The position numbers and the translations under genes were made by a program. The notes under the pieces are model-generated. The model saw only the letters and a list, made by a program, of their open reading frames with translations. It searched no databases and was not told the origin of the DNA. A DNA stretch of 36,309 nucleotides, taken from NCBI GenBank assembly GCA_018882965.1, contig VEQY01000031.1:1-36309 (forward strand), in the 5' to 3' direction. This document shows positions 7,494 to 14,532 of this stretch, piece by piece. How positions within the stretch are numbered: position 1 is the stretch's first letter; each line of letters opens with the position of its first letter. The DNA is from Mycobacterium sp. GTDB taxonomy: Bacteria > Actinomycetota > Actinomycetes > Mycobacteriales > Mycobacteriaceae.

Positions 7494-9410
7494 TCAGATT
7501 TCGATCCGGGCGCCGATCGTGACGGTGCGATCGGGGGGGAGTCCGTAGTACTCGGCGTCAGAGGTCACCTGCGAGATCCGGATGAACAAGCGCTTGCGCC
7601 ACTGCGCCATCACCGGCTCGGGTCCGGCGAGGACCTTGATCTCGGACAGGAAGTAGGTGGCGTTGTCCAGGTCGATCGGACCTTCGGTCAAGGTGGGCCC
7701 AACCAGGCGCAGCGCGGCGGGGATGTCGGGGCGCTCCATGAAGCCGAAGCGCATCGAGACGAGCATGATTCCTTCCACATCGGCGCCGGGATCTTCGATG
7801 CGGACTCGCTCGGAGTCGGGTATGCGCGGTACGGGCACGGTCTCGGCGGACACCACGAGCGCGTATTCCGGAAGTTCGTGAATGCGGTCGACGTTGGCCC
7901 GCATCGCCAGCGGGGTGGTGAGCAGATCCCGATTGAGGAAGACCGCCGTGCCCGGCAACCGGGTCAGCCCGGGTCGTTGATCGGCGAGCCCGCGGATGAA
8001 GTCGCGCAGCGAACCCGCGGCCTTCTCCCGCGCGGCGACGGCAAGGGCGTGGCCCCGCCGCCAGGTGGTGAGAACAGTGAAGGCCGCCAGCCCGACCAGA
8101 AGCGGAAGCCATGCGCCGTGCAGCAGCTTGGTCATATTGGCGGCCAGGAACATCAGGTCCACGCCCAGCAGAGCGCCGCCGCCGAGCACGACCAACCACA
8201 TCGGCGCGTGCCAGCGCTTCCGGGCGACATAGAGGAACAGCAGCGTCGTGATGGTGATCGTCCCGGTCACCGCCATGCCGTAGGCATAGCCCAGAGCGAC
8301 CGAACTACGAAACGCGAACACCAGGATGATCACCGCCACCATCAGCGTGCCGTTGATCCACGGCACGTAGACCTGCCCGATCGTCGACTCCGAGGTGTGT
8401 GCGACGCGCATGCGCGGCAGGAAGCCGAGCTGTGCGGCCTGTGATGCCACCGAATAGGCGCCGGTGATGACCGACTGTGAGGCGATCACCGTCGCCGCCG
8501 TCGCCAGCACGATGATCGGGATGTGCGCCCAGGACGGCGCGAGCATGAAGAACGGCGCCTCCACCACGGACCGGTCGTCCAGCAGGATCGCTCCCTGCCC
8601 GAGATAGTTCAGCGCGATCGCGGGCAGCGCCAGCCCCAGCCACCCCACCGTGATCGCCTTCCTGCCGAAGTGCCCCATGTCGGCGTAGAGCGCCTCGGCG
8701 CCGGTGACCGCCAGCACCACGGCGGCCAGGGCGAAGAAGGCGATGTGGAAGTGCTCGGTGACGAACTCCGCGGCGTAGAGCGGAGAGAGCGCTCGCAGTA
8801 TCTCGGGATGAAGGCGGATGCCGCGCACGCCGCAGGCGGCGATCACCACGAACCACACGATCATCACAGGGCCGAAGAATCGGCCGACCGTCGCCGTCCC
8901 GTGCCGTTGCACGGAGAACAGTCCGACGATGATGAGCGCGGTCACCGGCACCACCGCGTCGGCCAGTTCAGGATCGAGGATCTTCAGACCCTCCACCGCG
9001 GACAGCACCGAGATGGCCGGGGTGATCATCGAGTCCCCGAAGAACAGCGCAGCACCGAAAATCCCCAGCACGGTAAGGGCGCCGATGAGCCGCGAGCTGG
9101 TTCCGTCCAGCTTCCGAACCAGGGTGATCAGCGCGATGACACCGCCCTCGCCGTCGTTGTCGGCGCGCATCACCAGGACCACGTAGGTCAGGGTGACGAT
9201 GGTCATCACCGCCCAGAAAACCAGCGACACCACGCCGTAGACGTTGGCCTGGTTGATCGGTACCGGATGCGGGTCGCGAGGGTTGAACAGGGTGGAGAGC
9301 GTATAGATCGGGCTGGTGCCGATGTCGCCGAAGACCACTCCGAGCGCGGCGACCACCACACCCGCACGCAGTCGCCGAACCGCCGGCGACTTCGCGGTAT
9401 CGGTGGACAC
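7494..9410 (-). CDS. kup: KUP/HAK/KT family potassium uptake transporter
   Basis: 638 residues, the usual Kup length. The first membrane helix region carries the family signature ALGVVFGDIGTSPIYTLSTLF. The second and later segments include FGDSMITPAISVLSAVEG and GAEALYADMGHFGRKAI, all hallmarks. About 12 membrane helices occupy residues 15-440, then a hydrophilic cytoplasmic tail ends GLPPDRTVTIGARIEI. It imports K+ (with H+) across the cell membrane. The chosen start is GTG 9410 (MSTDTAKSPAVRR); a purine-rich stretch lies about 10-17 nt upstream. M. tuberculosis lacks this gene at this locus as far as I recall. The 131-bp gap to the divergent secreted-protein gene holds the promoters; I did not recognise a riboswitch there. 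Confidence 0.95.
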   Translation of the reverse strand: MSTDTAKSPAVRRLRAGVVVAALGVVFGDIGTSPIYTLSTLFNPRDPHPVPINQANVYGVVSLVFWAVMTIVTLTYVVLVMRADNDGEGGVIALITLVRKLDGTSSRLIGALTVLGIFGAALFFGDSMITPAISVLSAVEGLKILDPELADAVVPVTALIIVGLFSVQRHGTATVGRFFGPVMIVWFVVIAACGVRGIRLHPEILRALSPLYAAEFVTEHFHIAFFALAAVVLAVTGAEALYADMGHFGRKAITVGWLGLALPAIALNYLGQGAILLDDRSVVEAPFFMLAPSWAHIPIIVLATAATVIASQSVITGAYSVASQAAQLGFLPRMRVAHTSESTIGQVYVPWINGTLMVAVIILVFAFRSSVALGYAYGMAVTGTITITTLLFLYVARKRWHAPMWLVVLGGGALLGVDLMFLAANMTKLLHGAWLPLLVGLAAFTVLTTWRRGHALAVAAREKAAGSLRDFIRGLADQRPGLTRLPGTAVFLNRDLLTTPLAMRANVDRIHELPEYALVVSAETVPVPRIPDSERVRIEDPGADVEGIMLVSMRFGFMERPDIPAALRLVGPTLTEGPIDLDNATYFLSEIKVLAGPEPVMAQWRKRLFIRISQVTSDAEYYGLPPDRTVTIGARIEI

Positions 9411-9504
9411 CGGCTCGGCCTGTCCTCTCCCCGGGTGACTGCCCAGAACACGACGTCGCCGGGCGATATGGGCTGATTCTGCACCCGGATCCCGCGCAGT
9501 TGCC

Positions 9505-9510
9505 TAGATT
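9505..9510 (+). promoter_or_regulatory. Candidate -10 hexamer for the secreted protein gene
   Basis: TAGATT lies 31 nt before GTG 9542, leaving room for a short leader that contains the strong ribosome binding site GAAAGGAG. Confidence 0.4.
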
Positions 9511-9541
9511 CGGCTCACACGGCTCGGCGAAAGGAGCGACG

Positions 9542-10000
9542 GTGCGCAGGCTGCCGGTGGCGATGCTCGGCGCGGGGCTGATCGCCGCGGCGGTGACGCT
9601 GGCTCCGCCGGCCAGTGCCGGGCTGCGACTGGGCAACTACAACGCCAACGTCGACGGCCGCTATGACTTCCACACCTGGGTCTGGGCGATCAGTTCGTGC
9701 AATCCGCCCGGCGGGCCCGAGGAGTGTGCGCGGGTGTCGGCGATCGCGATGCCGATCGCCAAGGCCTACGCGTGGTACGGGGTGGCCAACCAGGTCAACG
9801 GCACCTACACCCTGACCGTCGACGTTCCCGACGGCCTGCGCTGCGGCAACGTCTACTACGGCCCGGTGATCCCGACCCGCGACGTGTACACGTTCGACGC
9901 GGTGACGCTGATCGGAACACTGCAGTCCTCATTCGCGGTGGGCTGCGACAACGCGCCGGGCGGCACCTTCACCTACCCCTTCAGCCTGGTGCGTCTGTAG
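9542..10000 (+). CDS. Small secreted mycobacterial protein (about 152 aa)
   Basis: GTG 9542 is chosen because GAAAGGAG sits 6 nt upstream; an in-frame upstream codon at 9500 lacks this support. The N-terminus is a classical signal peptide: Arg-Arg, then VAMLGAGLIAAAVTL, then a PPASA-G cleavage site after about residue 26. The mature part (GLRLGNYNANVDGRYDFHTWVWAISS) is beta-rich with four cysteines that could form disulfides, and ends in FSLVRL. The GNY...DFHTWVW pattern looks like a family of short exported mycobacterial proteins of unknown role. No catalytic residues were recognised. It is divergent from kup and converges on the rhomboid gene. Confidence 0.82.
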   Translation: MRRLPVAMLGAGLIAAAVTLAPPASAGLRLGNYNANVDGRYDFHTWVWAISSCNPPGGPEECARVSAIAMPIAKAYAWYGVANQVNGTYTLTVDVPDGLRCGNVYYGPVIPTRDVYTFDAVTLIGTLQSSFAVGCDNAPGGTFTYPFSLVRL

Positions 10001-10009
10001 CTCGGCGGC

Positions 10010-10855
10010 TCATCCGCCGTGCATGGCCCCGAACTGGTCGAGGATCGCGCCGGTTCGCCAGAAGATCAGCGTGACCAGCACGACCAGAAACGCCACGCTC
10101 AACCCGGCTTGCGCAGCCGCCCGCGGAACGTAGAGGTAGATCAACGCGACCAGCATCCCGGTCAGCAATCCGCCGAGATGGCCCTGCCAACTGATGCCCG
10201 GCACGGTGAAGGTCAGCACCAGGTTGATCGCGATCAGGGTGACCAGCCAGCGCACGTCGAGGTTCAACCGCTTGGCGGCGACGAACGTCGCGCCGAAGAG
10301 TCCGAAGATCGCGCCGGAGGCGCCCGCGGTCGCCGCGTTCAGCGGTGAGAACAGATAGACGACTACCGAACCGCCCAGCGCGCTCAACCCGTACAGGCCG
10401 GCGAAGCGCATCCGGCCCAGGTGCTGCTCCAATGGCGGCCCGAGGACGTACAGCGCCCACATGTTGAACGCGATGTGCACCAGTCCGTAGTGCATGAAGG
10501 CGGAGGTCACCAGCCGGTAGTAGTCACCGGCGGCGACTGCGGGCGGCCATAGCGACAGCGTGCGCTCCAGACCGGGCGAGGCCGTCTGCGCGATGAACAC
10601 CGCGACGTTGACCGCGATCAGCGCGTAGGTGATCAGTGGTTGGCCGGTTCGGCGCACCACGGCCATCGGCGCCGACACCACGGGCGCCTGCGCCGCGGCG
10701 GCGTGCACGCAATCGACGCACTGCTGGCCGACCGGTGCGCTGCGCAGGCATTCCGGGCAGGCCGGCCGCCCGCAGCGGGTGCAGCCCAGGTAGGTCCCTC
10801 GATCGGGATGGCGGTAGCAGCAGTACGGCGCCGGCGGAGGATAGGGAGTGCTCAT
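10010..10855 (-). CDS. Rhomboid family intramembrane serine protease with N-terminal zinc-ribbon
   Basis: 281 residues from ATG 10855. The first 65 residues carry a cysteine/histidine cluster (CCYRHP, YLGCTRCGRPACPECL, GQQCVDC) resembling a B-box-type zinc ribbon, then six or seven membrane helices. The rhomboid catalytic serine is in AGASGAIFGLFG and the catalytic histidine in WQGHLGGLLTGM; the HYGLVHIAFNMWAL motif matches the HxxxN signature. It resembles M. tuberculosis Rv0110. It should cut substrates within the membrane, and the zinc module may recruit partners. The gene lies behind a duplicated 28-bp element containing two palindromes, divergent from a methyltransferase gene. Its stop codon is 9 nt from the end of the secreted-protein gene. 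Confidence 0.92.
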   Translation of the reverse strand: MSTPYPPPAPYCCYRHPDRGTYLGCTRCGRPACPECLRSAPVGQQCVDCVHAAAAQAPVVSAPMAVVRRTGQPLITYALIAVNVAVFIAQTASPGLERTLSLWPPAVAAGDYYRLVTSAFMHYGLVHIAFNMWALYVLGPPLEQHLGRMRFAGLYGLSALGGSVVVYLFSPLNAATAGASGAIFGLFGATFVAAKRLNLDVRWLVTLIAINLVLTFTVPGISWQGHLGGLLTGMLVALIYLYVPRAAAQAGLSVAFLVVLVTLIFWRTGAILDQFGAMHGG

Positions 10856-10856
10856 A

Positions 10857-10912
10857 GTCCTGCCCGGACGATACTGGGTATCTGGTCCTGCCAGGACGAT
10901 ACTGGGTATCCG
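10857..10912. repeat. Tandem 28-bp direct repeat with embedded palindromes
   Basis: Two head-to-tail copies (10857-10884 and 10885-10912) differ at only two positions. Each contains the perfect palindrome GATAC-TGG-GTATC at 10870-10882 and 10898-10910. The second copy also contains GTCCT-GCC-AGGAC at 10885-10897, imperfect in the first. The repeat sits in the divergent promoter region of the rhomboid and methyltransferase genes. Confidence 0.85.
10868..10912. promoter_or_regulatory. Paired operator-like palindromes between divergent genes
   Basis: The two GATACTGGGTATC palindromes have centres 28 bp apart, a little under three helical turns. On the minus strand each is joined to a TATCGT -10-like hexamer (10868-10873 and 10896-10901) that could serve the rhomboid gene. 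The second palindrome ends where the -35 of the methyltransferase promoter would lie. Binding by a dimeric repressor or activator is inferred. Confidence 0.5.
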
Positions 10913-10933
10913 GACCGGGCTTGTGGGCGCGCC

Positions 10934-10939
10934 TATACT
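10934..10939 (+). promoter_or_regulatory. -10 element TATACT for the methyltransferase operon
   Basis: A near-consensus -10 hexamer 45 nt before ATG 10985. The -35 position (10911-10916) is a poor match and abuts the second palindrome, suggesting that the promoter may depend on a regulator. Confidence 0.55.
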
Positions 10940-10984
10940 CCGGCTAAGCAGCGGGGCTGAGCAAGCGGGTGGAAGAGGTCGCAG

Positions 10985-11620
10985 ATGACGGCACCGGGCC
11001 GACGGTTCAACGACCTCGTGACGCGCTTCTGGAGTTTCGCCGCTCCGCTGTACGACCTGCCCCGGCTGCAGCGGTGGGTCTACCAGCCCGCACAGGATGA
11101 GGTACTCGCCCTGCTGCGGCGCAGGGGTGTCCGCCGTGTGGCTGACATCGCCTGCGGCACAGGGATTCTGGCCACCCGGATTCACTCCGAGATCGGACCG
11201 GAGGAAGTCTACGGAGTCGACATGTCCGACGGGATGCTCGAGCAAGCGCGGGCGCGCTCGGTGCACGTGCGCTGGCTCAAGGGGCCGGCCGAGCAACTCC
11301 CCTTCGACGACGGATCGCTCGACGCCGTCGTGACGACTTCGGCGTTCCACTTCTTCGATCAGCCCGCGGCCATGCGCGAATTCCACCGGGTGCTCGCCCC
11401 GGGCGGCGTCGCGGCCGTGGCGACCATCAGCCCGCCGATGCCCGCCGCGCTTCGCCGGCTCTCGGTGAATCCCGCCAACCCGGCGCACAACCCCTCCCCG
11501 GCGGAGATACGGCGGCTGTTCACCGATGCCGGTTTCTCGGTCATCGAACAGCGCCGCGTAGACCGCCCGCTGTGGACCCGCGGGGTCTGGGACCTGATCA
11601 CCATCGGCGAGAAAGCGTAG
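10985..11620 (+). CDS. Class I SAM-dependent methyltransferase
   Basis: 211 residues. Motif I reads VADIACGTGILATRI (about residue 51), the acidic residue that binds the ribose is in VYGVDMSDGMLEQA, and motif IV/post-motif sequences are LPFDDGSLDAVVTTSAFHFFDQP and FHRVLAPGGVAAVATI. This is the Methyltransf_11 pattern of enzymes acting on small molecules, lipids or quinones. The target is unknown. A GGAAGAGG stretch precedes ATG 10985. It is the first gene of a plus-strand series with the VOC protein 13 nt downstream. Confidence 0.9.
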   Translation: MTAPGRRFNDLVTRFWSFAAPLYDLPRLQRWVYQPAQDEVLALLRRRGVRRVADIACGTGILATRIHSEIGPEEVYGVDMSDGMLEQARARSVHVRWLKGPAEQLPFDDGSLDAVVTTSAFHFFDQPAAMREFHRVLAPGGVAAVATISPPMPAALRRLSVNPANPAHNPSPAEIRRLFTDAGFSVIEQRRVDRPLWTRGVWDLITIGEKA

Positions 11621-11633
11621 GAGACTGACTGCC

Positions 11634-12041
11634 ATGGCCATCGAACTGCTCGCCAAGAACATCGAGATCGGTGTGGTGACGACCAATCCCGATGCGATGT
11701 CCGCGTTCTACCAGGATCTGCTCGGGCTGCCGCTTCAGGGCAGCCTCGACTTCGTCGGCGGGACGATGCGCCGCTACGCCATCGGCAACAACGTCCTCAA
11801 ACTGGTCACCTATGACCAGGCCCCGGCCGAGCCGACCGCGCCGGGAGGCGGGCGGGCCCGGGCCGGCATCCGCTACCTCACCCTGGTGGTGGCCAGCCTG
11901 ACCGCAACCGAGCAACTGCTCGCCGAGGCCGGGTGCGACATCGTCGAACCCCGAACCGAATTCGCGGCGGTACCGGGAATGGGCTGGCTCTTCGTCGCCG
12001 ATCCCGACGGCAACTGGGTCGAACTCGTGGGACCGCTCTGA
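11634..12041 (+). CDS. VOC (glyoxalase/bleomycin resistance-like) family protein
   Basis: 135 residues forming two beta-alpha-beta-beta-beta repeats: LLAKNIEIGVVTTNPDAMSAFYQDLLGLPL at the start and the second repeat GIRYLTLVVASLTATEQLLAEAG to FVADPDGNWVELVGPL. The closing DPDGNWVEL is the classical motif with the metal-binding glutamate. Members isomerise, cleave or bind small molecules around a divalent metal. Ribosome binding site AGGAGA precedes ATG. It lies 13 nt after the methyltransferase and 2 nt before the nitrobindin gene, so these are one operon. Confidence 0.9.
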   Translation: MAIELLAKNIEIGVVTTNPDAMSAFYQDLLGLPLQGSLDFVGGTMRRYAIGNNVLKLVTYDQAPAEPTAPGGGRARAGIRYLTLVVASLTATEQLLAEAGCDIVEPRTEFAAVPGMGWLFVADPDGNWVELVGPL

Positions 12042-12043
12042 CG

Positions 12044-12535
12044 ATGGCGGACCTGCATCCGGGCATCGCCGGTCTGGCGCCGTTGCTGGGCACCTGGACC
12101 GGGAGCGGCCGCGGCGAGTACCCCACCATCGAGTCGTTCGGCTACACCGAGGAGATCAGCTTCAGCCACAACGGCAAGCCGTTTCTGATCTACACCCAGC
12201 GGACCCGCTCGGAGGCCGGCGCGCCGCTGCACGCCGAGTGCGGCTACCTGCGCACGCCCGCACCCGGCCGCGTCGAGCTGGTCCTCGCCCACCCGACCGG
12301 GATCACCGAGATCGACGAGGGCACCGTCACCGAACATGACGCAAAACACGGCAGCGAACTGGCCATCGACCTCCGGTCCACCACCATCGGCCGCACGGCC
12401 ACGGCGAAAGATGTTGCCGCGCTCTCGCGGTCGATCCGCATCGTGGGCGACGAGCTGACCTACACCATCGCGATGGCCGCGGTCGGTCAGCCGCTACAGC
12501 ACCACCTGGCCGCAACGCTGCGCCGCTCGACGTGA
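12044..12535 (+). CDS. Nitrobindin family heme-binding protein (peroxynitrite isomerase-like, Rv2717c type)
   Basis: 163 residues. The N-terminal signature PLLGTWTGSGRGEYPTIE is the GxWxGxG motif of nitrobindins. The C-terminus QPLQHHLAATLRR has a His pair (153/154); by family one is the axial heme ligand. The middle is beta-barrel-like. Nitrobindins hold ferric heme in a ten-stranded barrel and convert peroxynitrite to nitrate. M. tuberculosis Rv2717c is 164 residues with the same layout. The gene starts 2 nt after the VOC gene and its end overlaps the next start by 4 nt (GTGA), so translation is coupled. Confidence 0.9.
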   Translation: MADLHPGIAGLAPLLGTWTGSGRGEYPTIESFGYTEEISFSHNGKPFLIYTQRTRSEAGAPLHAECGYLRTPAPGRVELVLAHPTGITEIDEGTVTEHDAKHGSELAIDLRSTTIGRTATAKDVAALSRSIRIVGDELTYTIAMAAVGQPLQHHLAATLRRST

Positions 12536-13797
12536 GCGGCCGGATCCGGGTGCCGGCGGATCTCGACGCCGTCACCCACGTCGGCGACGAGAATCCGGCG
12601 GCGTTGGACGCCGCCGCCGTCGAGCGGATCTGGCAGGCGGTGCGGCACTGGTATGCGGGCGGCATGCATCCGGCCATCCAGCTGTGTCTGCGGCACAACG
12701 GCACGGTCGTGCTCAACCGCGCGATCGGGCACGCCCACGGCAACGGCCCTGCCGATCCGCCCGACGCCGAGCAGATCCCGGTCAGCACCCGCACCCCGTT
12801 CTGCGTGTACTCCGCGGCCAAGGCCATCACCACGACGGTGGTGCACATGCTCGTCGAGCGCGGTTACTTCCGGCTCGAGGACCGGGTGTGCGACTACCTG
12901 CCGACCTACACCAGCCACGGCAAGGACCGCACCACCCTTCGTCACGTGATGACCCACAGCGCCGGGGTGCCGTTCGCCACCGGCCCGCGCCCGGATCTCA
13001 AGCGGATGAACGACAGCGACTACGCCCGCGAGCAGCTGGGGCTAATGAAGCCGATCCATCCCCCGGGGCTGGTGCACATCTATCACGGCCTGACCTGGGG
13101 GCCGCTGGTCCGCGAGATCGTCTCGGCCGCAACGGGACGGAGCATCCGCGAGATTCTGGCCACCGAGATCCTCGACCCGCTGGGATTCCGGTGGACGAAC
13201 TACGGGGTCGCCGAGGCCGACGTGCCCTTGGTCGCGCCCAGTCATGTGACGGGTCCACCGCTGCCGGCGCCGATCTCGGCGGCGCTGCGGACCGCCCTGG
13301 GCGGCACGATGACGCAGATCGTCCCGTTCTCCAACAGCCCGCTCTTTCTGACCAGCGTGATCCCTTCGTCGAGCACCGTGTCGACCGCCGATGAGCTCTC
13401 CCGCTTCGCCGACCTGCTTCGCCGCGGCGGCGAGCTCGACGGGGTGCGCGTGCTGCAACCCGAGACCCTGGCCGCCGCGGTGGCGCAGCGCCGACGGTTG
13501 CGGCCCGACGTCGCCACCGGGATGGCGCCGATCCGGTGGGGCACCGGGTTCATGCTCGGCTCCACCTACTTCGGTCCGTTCGGCCGCAACGCGCCGGCGG
13601 CCTTCGGGCACACCGGCCTGACCAACGTGGTGATGTGGGCCGACCCGCAGCGCCGACTCGCCGTCGGCCTGATCAGCAGCGGGAAACCGGGCCGGCACCC
13701 CGAGGCCCGCCGGTACGGCGAACTGCTGGACCGGATCAACGCCGAGATCCCCCGCCAGCGCCCGGGTGAATTGTGGACGGCCCGGCGGTCGCGTTAG
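12532..13797 (+). CDS. Beta-lactamase-fold serine hydrolase / esterase (class C-like)
   Basis: 421 residues from GTG 12532, overlapping the nitrobindin stop codon (GTGA). The active-site SxxK reads CVYSAAKAIT with Ser94 and Lys97. A tyrosine motif follows in VHIYHGLTWGPLVREIV, and a C-terminal HTG triad element in AFGHTGLTNVVMWADP. No signal peptide is present, so a cytoplasmic esterase or lipase (mycobacterial LipD/LipL/LipP type) is more likely than a beta-lactamase or penicillin-binding protein. It is the last gene of the methyltransferase-VOC-nitrobindin series. Substrate unknown. Confidence 0.9.
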   Translation: MSGRIRVPADLDAVTHVGDENPAALDAAAVERIWQAVRHWYAGGMHPAIQLCLRHNGTVVLNRAIGHAHGNGPADPPDAEQIPVSTRTPFCVYSAAKAITTTVVHMLVERGYFRLEDRVCDYLPTYTSHGKDRTTLRHVMTHSAGVPFATGPRPDLKRMNDSDYAREQLGLMKPIHPPGLVHIYHGLTWGPLVREIVSAATGRSIREILATEILDPLGFRWTNYGVAEADVPLVAPSHVTGPPLPAPISAALRTALGGTMTQIVPFSNSPLFLTSVIPSSSTVSTADELSRFADLLRRGGELDGVRVLQPETLAAAVAQRRRLRPDVATGMAPIRWGTGFMLGSTYFGPFGRNAPAAFGHTGLTNVVMWADPQRRLAVGLISSGKPGRHPEARRYGELLDRINAEIPRQRPGELWTARRSR

Positions 13798-13800
13798 CGT
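13795..13800 (+). promoter_or_regulatory. -10 hexamer for a 42-residue small gene
   Basis: TAGCGT overlaps the stop codon of the hydrolase gene and lies 7 nt before GTG 13808. The surrounding TTAGCGT is identical to the element in front of the DUF4226-like gene at 16040. Confidence 0.4.
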
Positions 13801-13807
13801 GGCCGCC

Positions 13808-13936
13808 GTGGAGATCCTGCAGCGCCAACTCGACGAGGTCCGTCAGCTTCTCGAACGTGCGCGAGAACTGTTCGGAGACAGTGGTTCTGACGATCCACCC
13901 CCGCCGATCAGCTCACCGCAGCGCGTGCTCCCGTAG
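13808..13936 (+). CDS. Small coiled-coil protein (42 aa), hypothetical
   Basis: From GTG 13808 the product begins VEILQRQLDEVRQLLERARE, a strongly amphipathic helix with leucines at heptad-like spacing, then an acidic turn and a Pro-rich tail ending QRVLP. An upstream in-frame GTG at 13799 would add three residues. A leaderless-type hexamer precedes it. Its last 24 nt overlap the 3' end of the convergent DUF2694-like gene. No family was recognised; the coding call rests on helix character and promoter spacing. Confidence 0.45.
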   Translation: MEILQRQLDEVRQLLERARELFGDSGSDDPPPPISSPQRVLP

Positions 13937-14206
13937 CACCGCCTCGGCACGGTCGAGATCAGCAGGTTCGGCGAGATCGGCCGACGGCGTGAACCCCGCT
14001 GCGACGATGTCCTGGCGTATCCGCATCACCGCTTTGAGGTGTGAGACCTGTGCGGCGAGCAGGACGGCGTGGGCCAAGACGCCCGCGTCGGCGTCCATCG
14101 CCGCGTCGGCCAGCGCGACGCTGTGCAGGTAGCCACCCCGGCAGGACCGGAAGACCAGATGGCCGCTGGGATGGGCGGCGTCGAACGCCGGATCGGGACA
14201 GCTCAC
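13913..14206 (-). CDS. DUF2694-like protein (Rv0028-like)
   Basis: 97 residues from GTG 14206, which overlaps the upstream stop by 4 nt (GTGA). The product starts with SCPDPAFDAAHPSGHLVFRS, continues LADAAMDADAGVLAHAVLLAAQVSHLKAVMRIRQDI and ends VLREHALR. It is mainly helical with no membrane segment. Position directly after an EspC-like gene matches M. tuberculosis Rv0027-Rv0028, where the second gene is a short mycobacterial DUF2694-type protein. Role unknown; type VII secretion association is by context. It is the last gene of the cluster starting at 17641. Confidence 0.75.
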   Translation of the reverse strand: MSCPDPAFDAAHPSGHLVFRSCRGGYLHSVALADAAMDADAGVLAHAVLLAAQVSHLKAVMRIRQDIVAAGFTPSADLAEPADLDRAEAVLREHALR

Positions 14207-14520
14207 GGATGCTCCTCGCCGACCGTGCCCAGACGAGACGCCGCCTCGGCGTCCTGCTGCTCCCACACGTCGGCCGCGCTGCTGAGCCGGTCGGCCAGGT
14301 CTGCGTGGGCGGCGGCCTGCTGCTGATAGCAGGCCCTGCGCTCGTCGAGCAGTTCGCGGCCGGCCTCCCGCAACTCGGCGAACACCGGGCCGAGCGCCTC
14401 CAGGCTCGCCAGCACCGCGGCGTGCCCGGCCGGCACCTCGTTGAGGTAGTCGGCGGTGAGCCGGTGCTCCTGGGCCGCGCGGCGCAGCTCCGCGGGCACG
14501 ACGGTGATGCGTTCTGCCAT
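14203..14520 (-). CDS. EspC-like (DUF2580) ESX-associated protein, Rv0027-like
   Basis: 105 residues from ATG 14520, supported by GGAG 6 nt upstream. The sequence is helix-turn-helix: ITVVPAELRRAAQEHRLTADYL, then PVFAELREAGRELLDE, then HADLADRLSSAADVWEQQDAEAASRL. This is the pattern of the EspC/PF10824 family of type VII secretion substrates, with an aromatic-x3-acidic tail (WEQQD) where EspC-type proteins carry the YxxxD/E signal. It would be secreted or act as a partner of the neighbouring proteins. No ESX apparatus gene is in the window. It is translationally coupled to the DUF2694-like gene downstream. Confidence 0.82.
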   Translation of the reverse strand: MAERITVVPAELRRAAQEHRLTADYLNEVPAGHAAVLASLEALGPVFAELREAGRELLDERRACYQQQAAAHADLADRLSSAADVWEQQDAEAASRLGTVGEEHP

Positions 14521-14532
14521 CGGTGACTCCAA

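Noticed and set aside
9411..9541. Possible c-di-AMP (ydaO-type) riboswitch upstream of kup
   Set aside because: Kup genes can be riboswitch-controlled, but I could not find the conserved core in this 131-bp gap.
10856..11686. Upstream extension of the rhomboid frame to 11686
   Set aside because: It runs through the divergent methyltransferase gene and the 28-bp repeat; ATG 10855 matches the natural N-terminus.
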